This document shows positions 14,801 to 30,494 of a stretch of DNA of 64,000 nt, one piece after another. The notes under the pieces are model-generated. The model ran no database searches. It had not been told where the DNA came from and saw only the letters and a program-made list of their open reading frames with translations. Positions within the stretch are counted from its first letter, which is position 1. Each line of letters begins with the position of its first letter. Both the position numbers and the translations under genes were made by a program. The DNA comes from Karstenula rhodostoma CBS 690.94. Lineage: Eukaryota > Ascomycota > Dothideomycetes > Pleosporales > Didymosphaeriaceae. Where the stretch lies: NCBI GenBank assembly GCA_010093485.1, contig MU001492.1:26228-90227 (forward strand), read 5' to 3'.

Positions 14801-16179
14801 ATTAATAATAAGGATTATAAAATAATAGTATTAATTACTACTACTAAGCTAAACTAGTAGAGTAGGGAAACTAAATTATAAAACTTTCCTATTATACTAA
14901 TAAACTACCTATTTAAAGTAAATTATATTAATTTAATTTTAGAACTACTTTAAGAGGCTATTTTTAAACTAAATAGTAAGTATAATAGAATACCTTTTAG
15001 GCTTTTTTTATACTAAAATTATCTAGTTATTTCTAAAACTAGTTAGTTTTAAATAATTCTTATTAATATAGTTTACTTCTACTAGATAATTATATACCCT
15101 AGTACTAAAAAGATTTATAAACTTATTTAGAAATTATATTATTAGAGCTATATATATATAGATATTAAATAGTTTATATATAATTATAAAATCTACTACT
15201 AGACTAAGCCCCCTTATAATAAAAAGCTAGGCCTACTCTAGCTACTACCTATTCTAAAGGCTATATAGTAAAATATCTCTATAAACTTTAAAAGCTTTCT
15301 ATTAAACTAAAAGGGTTTTAATAATATTATAGTTTATATATATTATCTAAATAAATATATCTTTTTACTACTATATTATAAAATAATTATTATAGAATAG
15401 ACTACCTTCTTTTATTACTAGTATATCTAGAAGATTTTTAGTATCTCTAAATTTATTATATTAGATTAAGGGTTATAATTTATTTCTAATTTTACTAGTA
15501 AACTATATTACTTTATAGATATATAGTAGAAACTTATATCTATAAATTATATCTAAATAAATAGCTAAATTAAAATATATAATAAGTATATTAACTAGTA
15601 TCTTTATTTATTTATTAATAAATTTTAAAATAACTAATTAGATCTACTCCCTTTAATAGACTAGATATAAGTATTTTTATTTAATAAATCTACTAGTTTC
15701 TTTTTATATAAAATTAAATTTAGTTATAAAACTAAAGTCTTTTAGAACTAAAGAAATAAAATTAGATTATCTAAGGACTCCCCTAATAATATTAGCTCTA
15801 AATAAGTTTATAAGTTTATTATTACTTATTTTAAAACTATTACTTAGATTTATAATTAGGCCTATTAGAATTTTATTATAGTATAAGACTTAATAGTAAA
15901 ATAAGTTAATAAATACTACTAACTATTTAATTTTATTATTAGTAACTTTATTTATATTACTCTAAAAGGCTTTTTAATATTATATTTCTTTATTAAATTT
16001 AATAAGTAAATATATAGTTTATACTATATTATAGAGATAAAAGGATTATTCTATAAGCTTAAATTACTATTATATATAAAAGTTTATTTAGTATTTTATA
16101 TAGATTATCTTTAGAAAGTATCTAATAACCTATTTTTTAAATAATACTAACTATAGGAACTACTAACTAAAGTTAATAG

Positions 16180-16333
16180 TATTTTTAAGTAGAAGGTATT
16201 ACTTATTTATAATAGCTAACTAAGTTAGAGAAAACTTTAATACTAAATAGTATAGTAAGGCTATAACTTAGATAATATATAATATCTAGTATTTAACTTT
16301 AAAAATATTTTAAAACTAGTAGGTAATTTTTAT
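16180..16333 (+). pseudogene. 5' half of element A chromodomain
   Basis: The reading frame contains R-K-L-stop-Y-stop-I-V and a GYNLDN-type segment ending in a YLV-F-F pattern. With TAG read as mutated TGG/CAG this matches the chromodomain of fungal chromoviruses. Similarity to copy B (reverse strand, about 23520-23720) runs base by base to 16333 and stops. The continuation is at 34281. Chromodomains of this family bind methylated histone H3 and direct integration into heterochromatin (family knowledge). Confidence 0.7.
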
Positions 16334-19300
16334 TATTTATAACGAATAAAGTAAGAAAGTAAACTATTATAATAGAGCTTTTATATAGTTAGCTAAACCT
16401 TAGGGCTATATATTACCTAATTAGGATAGAGAATTATAGACTTTTTATTAGCTAAAAAAAGGTATTTTATATATTCTAATTAGTCCTTAAAATATAATAT
16501 AATAATATTTCCCTAAATATTAATATAACTAATATATTATCTATAACTACTCTAGCTATAGAATATTAAACTTAACTATATATTTCTAAATATTTATTTA
16601 ATATATAATTCTTCTTTAGGTATTAGTCTAGCCTAATACTAACTAATACTTTAAAAACTTAAAACCTTTTTTTTAACTTAATTTAACTTTATCCCTTATC
16701 TATCCTTTTACTATAATACTATTATAATACTTAATTTTAATAATACTCTTAGTAGTTTTATACTATCTCCTTTATTTATTTTAATATTCTCTAAGATATT
16801 CTATATTTATAGAATACTATTTATATCCTTTATTTCTATAATACTTTCTAATACCTTCTAATAGAGTAGAAGTCCTTCTAGTACTAAAGTATCTATTATA
16901 TATAATATAGATATACTTATCTAGAATAATATTATAGCTATAATAAATAGAATAAAATATAGATATTCCTCCTTATTATTATTTTAATTAATATTAATAG
17001 GGATTTATAGATACTATTACCTCCTAAATTTATCTACCCTAAAGTTATAATATTATATCTTTCTATATTAAAAAGTATACTATTATCCTATATATCTTTA
17101 CTAGCTAATCTACTATATTCTACTATAGATATTATATAATACTCTCTTTATAATACCTTACTTCCTTATTAGTATACCTTTTTTAAGTATTATATAATTA
17201 TTATAGGATAATATTAATAGTATAAAGAGTATTTTAATAATTCTAACTAGAAGTATATTTTCTTTTATAAGGTTCTAGAGTTTTAGAAATAGACTAAGTA
17301 GTACCTTTATAAAACTAAGTAATTTAAGTCTATTATAAAAAATATTATTCTCCCCTTTTTCTAAAATTATATAAATAATAGTAAATAAAAGTATTTCCTC
17401 CTATAATAGATTATATTTCTAAATTAGTATAAAATAAACTTTTAAAGTAAATTAGTTATACCCTATCTCTTTTTTTTTATATATATTTTTATCTAATATC
17501 TAGACTAATATCTACTTTATAGACGCGTTTTTATATTATATTATATATTCTAGCTATATATTATCTCTCTATTAATTAGTAATAATAGACTAGAAATCTA
17601 TATTACTCTACTATAAATATAGTTATCTATTTAATTTAGTTTTTAATATCTTTATAAATAGAAAACTAAAGAAATACTATATATATTATAGATAAAAATA
17701 TTCTTAACTAACTTTTATTATATCTTTTTCTAAATACTATATTATTAATAGGCCTATTAATACTATAACTTAACTATATTCTATACCTTATATTTTATTA
17801 TCTTTACTAAGTTTTTTATAGCTCTTTACCCTAATAAGACTAACCCTATAAAGATTATCTTAAAATAGCTATTATTTATTATATAAGACCTATTAGATCC
17901 CTTTTCTAATATTTTCTTCTAGGCTAAATATAATATAATTAATACTATATACTCCTTTACTATTATATATAGAGGATTTAGATATAAAATCTATTTAATT
18001 TATAATAATATAAATACCTATCTAGCCTACTCCTATATCTCTAGATTTATAAATATTAAATAAGGTATTAGACTTTACCTTCTCTAATAGTCCTATACCT
18101 AATTATAGTAATAAAAGTAATAGGGATAAATTTAGTAATAGGGACCTCTTTATAAAGGACTTTATAACTATTAAAGACTAAATATATTAGTAGAATTCTC
18201 CTATTTAGTAACCTTTAGATTCTATAAACCTAGACTATCTATAGGAATCTATACTTTTACCTAAAGAATTAAACTATATATTAGTATTCTATTAGGAGTT
18301 TAAAAATATTTAAATAAATACTTATTTTATCTATAATTACTAGTAGTTTAACCTCTATATTATCTAGGGAAAGTATAATAACTACTACTAGAATTAAATA
18401 AAAAATAATAGATTAGATTTTATTCTATTATATAGGAGTAGGAATAATATAAACCTAGGGCCTCTATTTTTATTATTACTATCTCTTACTAATATAAAAG
18501 AATATCTATTTACTTAGATCTAGATTACTATAGAGATATATATCTATAAAAAGGCCTAATACTATTATTATAGTTATATTTATAACTTTACTATTAATAT
18601 AGTAATATCTTTTTCTTAACTTCTATAGTTTTCTTAAGAGGTTAAGATTATTATCCTAAAGCCTACCTAGACTAAGGGGAATAACCTAGATTAGATTAAT
18701 TACTAATTTAAAAAGAATTACTATATATACTATTCTATTATATAATAGTAGCTTTTATTTTTAATTACCTATTATTCTAGTTACTAAAATATTATTATTA
18801 ACTATAAGGCTTTTATATTCCTTCCTATTAATAGTTCTATTAAATAATAACTAGAGATCCTTTACTTTAGTTCTAAAGACTTTAGTTCTAGTTAAATAAT
18901 TAATACTATATTTAATACCTCCTTTAGCTAGTAGTTTTATCCTTTAAATATAAATAATATACTATCTAGTACTACTTTTATATAAGAAGGAGGTAAGAGT
19001 ATATATAATAGTAATAAAAAGGCTAGTACTAAGAATAATATATATAAAAATAAAAATAAGCCTCTAGAGGTTTTAACTATACCTAATTTAAATATAACTA
19101 CCCCTAAGTTTAAATTTTTTTAGAACTAAATTTATTTTTATACTAGCTATATTTACCTTTCTATAGGAGCTATTTACCTAATACTAATTATTAAATTTAC
19201 TAGAAGTATTTACTATCTAAGTTTTATATTCCCTATACTATACCCTACTAGTATAGATAATTATAATAAGTCTTATCTATAAAAAGTTAATCTTATTATC

Positions 19301-20639
19301 TATATATATTATCTTTTTTATTATAAAGATAGATATTTTACTTACTATTTTTAATTTTAGTTTACTCTATTTAATATAATAATATAGAAGGTATCTATAA
19401 TATAGACTAGTTTTATAATTAGATAAGATATTAATAGTCTTCTATTATAGACTAAGAATATTTAAACTATCTTTTTAGAGTCTAATTAAGAAGTATTACT
19501 AATTAACTCTATTATTTATATAGATATTTAGCTCTAGGGAATATAGCTATACTAGTAATAAAAAGGTAGGAAGTTTAATACTATAGTAAGTTATTATAAC
19601 CTTAACTACCTAATATCTACCTAATACTTTCTAGATTAAATAGTTAAAAAGCTCTACCTTATTTATTATTTTCTCTACTACTAATAATTTTTAGTATAAT
19701 CTCCTCTAGTTTATACTATAATTTAAGGAGTAGTAGGTAATAACCTTAAATATATAAAAAAAACTTATTTAGAACTTTTTAAAAGAATATTCTTATATTA
19801 TAGTTTACTATTTCTATATTTAATTTATTATATTTAAAAAGTATATTCTTATTCCTTTTCTTAATATCTAGAACTTCTAGGATTACTATAAATAGTAGGG
19901 GTATAGAAATATCTATAACTATAGGCTCTACTATATTAATAATATTCTAAATCTAGACCTAAAATTAGGCCCTTTAGTTATAGAGGCTAATATTAAATAC
20001 CTAGCCTAATACTAGTTTAATACTATTTTAGTAACCTATTCTAAACTAATATAATTTAATAATATTATTATTCTAATTAATACTATAATACTATTATTAC
20101 TTCCTTTTATAGAAATAAAGTTTAATAATTAGAAACTATTATTAATTCTTATTTAGTATTATATATACTAATATATTTCTAGTTACTATTTTTAAAAAAA
20201 TACTATTATAGAAGAGGAAACCTATAGGTTTAGAACTCCTTAGTCTACTTATTTATACCCTACTTTTATTATTCCCCCTAGAAAGTAATATAGACGCTTT
20301 AAACCTATCTATAATTATATATAATTTAATCCTTTCTATTCTATATTAATATTAGGCTAGAGGGCTAATACTAATATTTAAGTCTATACTAGTATAACTA
20401 GTATAGCTTAATATATTAGTATATATATTTTAAAGGCTAAAAAATATATTATTTTCTATATAAACCTTATAGTATTTATTCTTCCTTATCTAAGTAAAAA
20501 TTATACTTTTACTTTATTTATATCTAAGCTTATAAATAAAATAATTAGGGAAAGAGACTATTTAGTCTAAGAAATTATATATATACTATTTAGCCTTTTA
20601 CTTATATAATCTATATAGATTATAATAAGTATTAATTAC

Positions 20640-22607
20640 TAGTCTAAAAAAATATAATCTATTATATTCTTTTTTTATTAAGTCTAATAGATAAATAAGA
20701 AAGAGTTTAATCTTAATAATATTTTATTTTAGAGTAGAAAGTTAATACTCTAGAGATATAAGAAATATCTATTTATATTTAATAGTCTCTACTATATTAA
20801 CTTCCTTTTATATTTTAATTATAAGAGTAAAATCCCCTCTAAGTAATTTAGGGCTAAACTATATATTCTATTCTATTATCTATAGTACTCTTCTATATTA
20901 AATCTAGTTTACTTTTATTATATTAAACTTATACTTTATTATCCCTTCTAGTATATAAATAATATTTATAACTTTTAGAAATAGTTATTTAAGACTAATA
21001 CTAAGGCCTATTACTATTATTATATATATTATACCTATAAGTATATTAATTATTATAGAGATAATCTTAATTAGATAGAGGTAAAGGACCTAAAACTTAA
21101 AGAAATATCTATTTAAAACTAATTTAAGTTAAATAAACTAGTAGCTTAAGGACCTACTATTAATAGTAAACTAGTTAACTAAAATATATTAGAATCTAGA
21201 CCTATTAACTATACTAAGGACTAGAATACTAAGAAATATAATAACTATTAAAACCTAAGTAGTTTAACCTACTAGAAGTAGTTAATCTAGGAGTATTCTA
21301 TTACTAGAGTAGAATAGTCTAATATTAACTCTAATACTCTAGCTATTTAATAAAGGATTACCTTTAATATAGTAATAAACTATTTTAAGGTAATTTTTAG
21401 TAGGAGGGTACTATTATAACTTCTTATTAATTTTAATAGAAAAGCTAGTACTAGTAAAACCTATATTATTAAAATAATTTTAACTTACCTTAATTAACTA
21501 GCTAAGGAAGTAGGTATACTATCTCCTATTATTTAATTTATACCTACTAGAGTTACTATATTTCTAATTAATAGCTAAATAATTAATAGCCTTTTCTAGA
21601 TTCTAATTATATATATAGGAGGGATTATACTACTACTATTTACTACTATTCTATAGTAGTTATAGTTTACTTTCTCCTCTATATACTATTTTATTATTAA
21701 TAAGAAATTTATAATTAGTTTTAATATACTAGCTTAGATTAGTATCTAACTTAGTAAAATCTATTTTTAATTTATATACTTCTCTTTTACTAGTCTAAAT
21801 ATTATTATATCTAGAGACTTTTATTAGTTACTACTTATTATCTAGCGACCTTTATATAATCTATTACTAAGTAAAAGATCTATTAATACCTATATAAAGT
21901 AGCTCTACTAGTAATTTTTAAAGACTATTATTCTTAATACTATTTAATACTAATAAGAAAATAGTAAAACTAACTTTTAGAATACCCTTTTATAACTTTA
22001 AGTTAATAAAAGTACTTAGTAGAACTAGTTATTATTCTAAACTTATTATAGGGCTATTTTTTTAAATTTAGAAATAAATACTTTTTATAATTCTATATAC
22101 CTCTATACTAAGTACTATAAGATTAATATAATTAATTATAATTATCTTTAAAACTAATATTAATTAGTATTAGTCTACTATACTAAATATAATAACTTTA
22201 TATATATAATAATACTATTAATAAAAGCTAGTAATTTAAATAGTAAATTTTTTCTTTTTATTAGTACTAAGGTTATATTTCTAGCTAATACTTAAACTAA
22301 GTATAGTCTTATTAATAGAGTTATTAACGAGGTTAATAATATTATATAGTATCTAGCTACTATAGACTATATAAAGGAACCCTCTTTAGCTATTTTTACT
22401 ACTTTTAATTAGTATATAGGGCCTAGTCTATATACTATAAAAGTAGGTAAGATAATTATACCTATCTTTTCTATATTTTATAAGTTTCTTTATAACTAGG
22501 TAGTTATTATATAGGTCTAGTTTCCTCTCTACTTAGTATAAACTATTATAATATATAAGTTCTAAGGTCTTAGTCTTACTTTAACTAGAATATTTATATC
22601 TAGGGAG
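20640..22607 (+). pseudogene. Helitron PIF1-like helicase, main part
   Basis: All readable motifs fall in the same frame with no frameshift in 2 kb, only RIP-type substitutions, so the protein was killed by point mutation and not by indels. Upstream of Walker A, near 20780-21000, is a Helitron-specific region with an F-R-A-K-like and a Y-I-L-F-Y-Y-like segment. The frame ends at the target duplication GGGAG where element B entered, directly after helicase motif VI. The rest of the helicase is at 30746-30835. Confidence 0.75.
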
Positions 22608-22853
22608 TATAAAGTTAGGATATAGCTAAATAGGGTAAATACTCTTAGAATTAGATAGATAGAAGTAACTATATAAATTAAGACTAAACTTAAAATACTA
22701 AGATAGAGAGGGTTCTAGGGAGGGACTCTCTATATATTAGATATTTAAAATCTACTAACTAATCTATATATAGGCTACTAAATAAGGCCTAAGCTTAAAG
22801 GTAAATAAATATCCTATAAGGGGATTTAACCTTAGGTTAAATTAACCCTTATA
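22608..22853 (-). repeat. 3' LTR of element B
   Basis: Reverse-orientation 246-bp LTR preceded by GGGAG (22603-22607). The adjoining ctacccccc at 22854 is the complement of the polypurine tract, so this is the 3' LTR. Confidence 0.9.
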
Positions 22854-25800
22854 CTACCCCCCTCTAAGCACGATCTAGAGTCTTAATAGTCTCTAAGGAC
22901 TATAAGAATACCTATATCTATAAAAAGAAAGAAAAGAATAAATTAATCTAGAAAGAAAAAAAATAAAAATAAAGAAAATATCTTTTATACCCTTAAAAAA
23001 TTTCCTATTAAACTTATATAGTTATAGACTAGATTAGAGTATCCTACTCTAATATAATTATATAGGGCTCTATAATTTCCTATATAAAAATACTTTTATT
23101 TAGAATTTTTCTAAATAGTTAGCTATATACTATTATATATATATTATATAGGGTTCCCTAATCCTATAAGGAGAGGTTAAGATTTAGTTTAAAACCTTAA
23201 ATTCCTTATTATAGTTAAAGGCTTAAAGTGCTTAATATATAAAACTTAATCCTTTATAGTACTAAGAAATATAAGGTAAGTATACCTTATAGATACTAGA
23301 TAGGCTATCTAAATTAAACTACTATACTAACTAGCCTATTTTTAGGTAACCTTTTATTAACTATCTACCTTAATAGATATATTATTTTTAGGATTACTAT
23401 TTAAGAATACTTTACTAAGGATAACTTTCTTCTAAGTATCTAGGTACTTAGGGGGCCTAGCTACCTAAGAATTAGTATTATAAAAGTTATCTATTAGCTT
23501 TAAGGTATTTCTAAAATTAGATACTAGATACTATATATTATCTAGATTATAGCCTTACTATACTACTTAGTACTAGAGTTTTCCCTAACTTAGTTAGCTA
23601 TTATAAATAAGTAATACCTTTTACTTAAAAATACTATTAACTTTAGTTAGTAGTTCCTATAGTTAGTATTATCTAGGAAGTAGGTTATTAGATACTTTCT
23701 AAAGATAGTCTATATAAAATACTAGATAAACTTTTATATATAATAATAATTTAAACTTATAGAATAACTCTTTTATCTTTATAATATAGTATAAACTATA
23801 TATTTACTTATTAAGCTTAATAGAGGGACGCGATATTAAAAAGCCTTTTAGAGTAATATAGATAAAGTTACTAATAATAAAGTTAGATAGTTAGTAGTAT
23901 TTATTAGCTTATTTTACTATTAAGTCTTATACTATAACGAGGTTCTAATAGGCCTAGTTATAGACCTAAGTAATAGTTTTAAGGTAAGTAGTAATAAACT
24001 TATAGGCTTACTTAGAGCTAATATTATTAGGGGAGTTCTTAGATAATCTAACTCTATCCCTTTAGTTCTAAAAGACTTTAACTTTATAGCTAAACTTAAT
24101 TTTATATAGAGAGAAACTAGTAGATTTATTAGGTAAAGAGGCTTATACCTAGTCTATTAAAGGGAGTAGATCTAACTAGTTATTCTAAAATTTATTAATA
24201 AATAGATAGAGATACTAGTTAATATACTTATTATATATCTTAGTTTAGTTATCTATTTAAATATAATTTATAGATATAAATTTCTACTATATATCTATAA
24301 GATAATATAGTTTACTAGTAAAATTAGAAGTAAACTATAGCCCTTAATTTAATATAATAGATTTAGGGATACTAAAAATCCTTTAGATATACTAATAGTA
24401 AAGAGAGATAGCCTATTCTATAGTAATTATCTTATAGTATAGTAGTAAAAAGGTATATTTACTTAGATAATATATATAAACTATAATATTATTAAAGCCC
24501 TTTTAGTCTAGTAGAAAGTTTTTAAAGTTTATAAAAATATCTTACTATATAGCCTCTAGAATAGGTAGTAGCTAGAGTAGGCCTGGCTTTTTATTATAAG
24601 GGGACTTAGTCTAGTAGTAGATTTTATAATTTTATATAAACTATTTAATATCTATATATATATAGCTCTAATAATATAATTTCTAGATAAGTTTATAGGT
24701 CTTTTTAGTACTAGGGTATATAGTTATTTAGTAGAAGTAAACTATATTAATAAGGATTATTTAAAGCTAACTAGTTTTAGAGATAACTAGATAGTCTTAG
24801 TATAAAAGAAATCTAGAAGGTATTCTATTATACTTACTATTTAGTTTAGAGGTAGCCTCTTAAAATAGTTCTAAAATTAGATTAGTATAATTTACTTTAA
24901 GTAGGTAGTCTACTAGTATAATAAAAGAGTCTTATAATTTAGTTTTTCTACTCTACTAGTTTAGTTTAGTAGTAGTAACTAATACTACTACTTTATAGTC
25001 CTTATTATTAGTATTATTATTAGTAATATCCTATTATTAGGGGAAGAAGTATATTATATAAGCTAACTTAGCTTTTACTTTCTATATAACTAGTTCTTTC
25101 TATTTCTATAATAGTATATTAGCTATAATATTTATAGATCTAGGGTAAAATATAATTATATAGTTATACTAGGATAATACTTCTAACTAATAAGTCTAGT
25201 AGGATATAAGTTCTCGTTTTATAGAGAAGTATTTAAGTATATAATAGTCTATAATAATAGTAAATAGCTCTTCTAACTATAGACTAATAAGCTAGATATA
25301 CTATATATATAACCTATCTATAATAGTAAGTATTTCCTTATTATAAATATTATAATTTATCTCTACTAGTTTTATTTTATATAAGTAGAAACTAAAAGGT
25401 TTTTAAATTCTATTATCTTATATTTATAAAATAGCTCCTATAATAATACTATTACTAGTATTAGTCTCTATCTATATTTTATAATAGGGGGAGTATTATA
25501 TAATAAGATTATCTAAGTAGAAAAGATTCTTTATAGCTTAAAAAGTAGTATATTCCTTATTTTTAAACTTATACTAGATACCTTTTTTAGTTAGCTTAGT
25601 AAGGGGTTAAATAATACGTCTATAGTTTTTAAGGTAAACCTAATAGTAATTATAGAATTCTAAAAAGGATTAGAAGGTATAAAAACTAGTAAACTCTTTC
25701 TAGTTCTATATTATAGTTTCCTTCTTAGGGTCCTTATAGATCCCGTTAGTAGTAATAATAAAGTCTAGAAATTTAACTTCTTAAATAGTAAATTCGCTTT

Positions 25801-28800
25801 TCTTAATATTATAATAGAGGTAGTACTCTTTTAGCTATTTAATAATTTTAGATATATAAGCCTTATACTCTAGAGGGTCCTTAGAGTAGATAAGGATATT
25901 ATTAATATAAACTATATAAATTAAGTTAATTATATTAGCTAGAATTATATTAATAAAATACTAGAATAATACTAGTCTATTAGTTATACTAAAAGGAAAA
26001 ATATTATACTTAAAGTTACTATATTAAGTTTAAAATATAGAGAGGTTAGAGGTATATTTAGTAAGTTATATATAGTAAAAGACTTATTATAGATCTAGTT
26101 TAATAAACACGCGTATTCTAGATAGGTATATAAGAGTTTCCTCTAATAGTAATATAGAAGTAATATCCTTTTTAGTAATACTATTAAGCCTTCTATAATT
26201 AATATAAAGATACTACCCCCCTCTAAGCTTCTTTATATATAAGATAGGGGAGGTAAAACTAGTATTATTAGGGGAGATAAACCCTTTCTTTATTATATCC
26301 TAAATATATAGGTATAGTAATTCTAACTTATTAAAAGATATAGAATATAGTAGAGAGGTTTTTAAAGTATTAATATCTTTAGTAAGGATAATATTATAGT
26401 TAATACCTTTCTATTATAGGGGTAAGGTATTTACCTTTTATTTACTAAAGTAAGAAATATCTATTCCTACCTATCTATAGTAGGGAAGCTTAGTTTTAAG
26501 TTCTACTAGTAACTATTCTTAAGACTTTTCTAGAGAGTTAGCTATAACTTCCTTCTTATAATACTTAACTTCTATAAGTTTAAATAACTTATATTAACTA
26601 ATAGAGCTAATCTCTATACCTTATATACTAATTATAAATACTATAGTAGAGATAGTTAAAATATTAATACTAATTTTAAAGAATTATTCCCTTATTAGTA
26701 TTTAATACTTAAGGGGTTCCTTTAGGGGTAATAGCCCTAGATTAAATAGTATTTTATTTATCTTATATAAATCTTTCTTATATTAAAGCTACTCTATAGG
26801 GTAGAAGATAGTAATAACTTAATCCTTTAGATAGTTTTTTAGTTTAATCCTTAGCTCTTATAAGAGTTTCTTAGTAGCTTATTTACTAAAGTCTCTAGTA
26901 GAATTAGGCTTAATAGAGATAGTTAATTCCTCTAGTAATAATTTATTATTATATAGTAACTCGTTACTATATCTATATACTAGGATATTATCCTTAATAC
27001 TAGACTTAGCTAATTACTAACTCTTATCTCTAGACTCTAGTAGTTTAGCTTTATTACTATCCTTATCTAAAGATATATAGTATACTATAATAAAGTCCTT
27101 ATCTAGAATAGGCTCTACTAAAGGTAGTTAATAATTACTATAATTCTAGAGGGTAGCCTATACTAAAGAGATAGATAATATTATAGGCTTTATAGGGATT
27201 TTAAACTCCTTTATAGGGGAGCATTCCCTATAGAGTAATTATACTTATTAAAGTTAAATATCCTTCTTCTTAAAGTTAATATCCTATTAGTTAGTATTAA
27301 ACTAGTATTCTTTATTAACTAGTAGGAGTAGATAGTATAGTATTATAAGTAGAGTAATAATCTATAATAGTATATTATCTAGCTATATTAAGTACTAGTT
27401 ATAATAATTAATTAGTAACTTAGTATCCTTAAAGAATTTTTATTCTATAATAAGGTTATAGTCTCCTATTTTATATAGGATAAACTATATAATTATAGGG
27501 TATCTATTAATATTAAGCACTACTTAAAAATAGTAATTAACTAAGGCGGCCTTCTTACTAGCGAAACTCTTAAGGGGGATTAGATATTTAAGCTATATTA
27601 ACTTAATACTAAGTCGGTACCTTAGTACTTTCTCTAGCTATAAGATAATAAGATTATATATAGATATACTAGAATTAATAAGACTATATATATAAATCTT
27701 ATATCTATTATTTTAGAATATTATAGAAAGTATAAAAAGTATTCCCCTAAATAAGTTAAGGATTTAAATACCTTTAGAATTAGTATAATATTTCTTAGGG
27801 TAGAATACTAGCTTCTATAGGTTAATTAGTTCTATACCTACTACTCCTATTAGGGGTACTAGCCTAGAGTTAACTAGTATTTTTAGTTTTTTAACTTAAA
27901 GTCTAACTTAGAGTCTTTATTAGAGGTATATTTATTACTAGATTCTAGAAAGAAATAAGCCTTATTCTCTTTTTAAACCTTTATAATAGTAGTAATAGTA
28001 TACCTATTATAGGGTTTAATAGGATAATTATAGTAAATATAGTCTTTAGAGAGGTAGTTATAATATACCTAATTCTTATAATACTACTCTCTAAAGTATC
28101 TATATCTAGAGTTAGTAGATTAGTACTTTAGAGCTAATTCTATTATAATATCTTTAGGTAGTCCTATAGTATAATAAGGGGCTAAAGTAATTATTTATAA
28201 TAAAAACTCCTTATAATAGTATAGAGTAAAAAGAGTAAATTAATTATAGTTAGTCTAATAATTACGCTTATAGGCTTTATATAGCTTATAGATAATAATA
28301 TAAAATTTATTATAGTCTATAGTAAGGTTAATAGTATTCTAGATAAGCTAGTTAATAAGCTTTATATAGAGCTTTTTATAGAGTATCTCTTTAGAATTAT
28401 TAGGATAAAACCTAGCCTAGTTTATAAATATATTATACTATATAATAAATAAGTTTATATTTCCTCTAGATAGAAGTATTATTTTCTAGAGGTTAGTATA
28501 GATATTAATATCCTAGTTTAGTAGTATAAATATAGCTTAGAGGTAGTTATATAGACCTATAAGAAATATAGTTAATTACTACTATTTCTAGATATTAAAA
28601 ATTTTAAAAATATAACTTTCTAGCTATATATTAATATAATTAGTAATAGCTATAGTATATTTTTTAGAAGTATTTTACTAAAAGTAGTCTATATTAAACT
28701 TAATCTTAACCTCTAGTAAATAGAACTATAGTTTAAATTAAGTCTTATTACTATTAAACTTATTAGAGTCTAGAACCTTAGGGGATAGGTATTTACTCTA

Positions 28801-30212
28801 GTAAGTTTAGTACTTTATATAGTAAAGGTTTAGCACTTTATAAAAAAGTTTACTAGGGGTATTTACTCTTAGGATATATTAATCTATAGTAGAATAGCCT
28901 ATACCTTACTAATTATCTATTTTTAAAGTAACTAGTTTAGTATTATATTTAATAGTAGGCACTAGCTTAGTAGAAGAAATACTAAACTAATAGGGTAACT
29001 TAAAGCTATTATTATTATCTAAGTTACTAATTATTATTTATATTAGTTAATTCTTAGCCTTAGTAGTTTTCTTTAGTTCTATAATCTTAGTTTATAGATA
29101 ACTATTTTCCTTTTAAGTCTATATCTAGAAGTCTATTATAATATTAATTTTATTATTTAAATTAGTATTTTACTAGACTAGCTTTTATTACTAGTTCTAT
29201 ACTTTATATATATAATAGAATAAAGTTATAAGCTATAACTTTATAGTAAATAGAACTATATTAGCCTTAATATAGCCTATATATATATTAGAAGTAGTAG
29301 TAAATTCTAGGCCTTAGTAATTTAAAATCTCTAGGTACTTTCTATTTAAAGTAATTAGGTTTAGAATAATTATATTAATATTAGTAAAGGCTATATATAG
29401 TTTAGATATTTCCTCTAACTCTTATAGCCTAGCTACCTATAGACTAGCCTTAAAGTTATCTTCTTCCTCCTTATAGTTTCTAGTTCTAGAATTCTAATAG
29501 AGACCTAATTCCTTTTTAATCTTACTAATATTAGCTAGATATTCTTTAGTACCTTTAGGTAGCTAGATACCTAGTTCTAATAGGAAAAGTTTAATTTAAA
29601 AGAGTAGGTCTTCTAGTTTATAGGGAGGTTATATACTAGAGGCTTTAGCTACTAGTACCTATTCTTATATTAGAATAGATAAATAACCTTAGGGTAGTAT
29701 ATATAGTATTTTATTTATAGTTATACTATAATAGGGGTTATTTACCTTTAAAATATTATTAAGGTCTTTTTTACTAAAATTAAAAGCTACTATTACTTTA
29801 GTAATATAGCTTATAGAGTAAGTTCTAATATAGCTTTAAAAGAAAGATATTAGGTCTCTATTAATAGACTATTTAAATACTAGAGGTTTTATTTTTATAT
29901 ACTTAGTTATAGGTAGTAGTATAGTAAATATAAAGCTATTTAGAGATAAAATAGATAGGAAAAAAGGGCTATTTAAAATAGAGATATTATATAAATTAAT
30001 ATTTACTATAAGGGTAAAAGGTAGGTTTAGGTAAATAAGGTATAAGTAATAAGTAGGTAGTTAGTCCTATTTTAAACCTATTTACTAAGGATATATATAT
30101 TATTTTTAGTATATCTATAGTAGGTATATACTTCTACCTAAAAGGGATTTAACCTTTATAGTAGTTAATTCTACTAAAGGTACCTAATATTAGTAGATCT
30201 TTAAGGGAGTTT

Positions 30213-30393
30213 AAAAAATCTAGAAGGATATTCTAGCGCCTTAATAACTAGCCTTTAATAAGGACTTTAGAGGATATTCTAGCGCCTTAATAGCTAGCCT
30301 TTAATAAGAACTTTAGAGGATATTCTAGTACCTTAATAGCTAGCCTTTAATAAAGACTTTAGAGGATATTCTAGTGCCTTAATAGCTAATCTA
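30213..30393 (-). repeat. 46-bp tandem repeat in leader of element B
   Basis: Nearly four copies of the leader repeat of element A, in reverse and much better preserved (units contain cttaatagctagcctttaat). Its place between LTR and gag is the same in both elements. Confidence 0.85.
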
Positions 30394-30494
30394 AAAAAAT
30401 TTTAGAATTTTAGTAGACTTTTCTATATCTAAAGAGCTAAAGGTAGATATTATAGTTACTAATCTCTAGCTAAAAGAAGGGGTCTTAAGTTTAA

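Noticed and set aside
9025..16333. Copia-type element
   Set aside because: The order is RT, RNase H, integrase, chromodomain, and the RT site is the YIDD-type of Ty3/gypsy.
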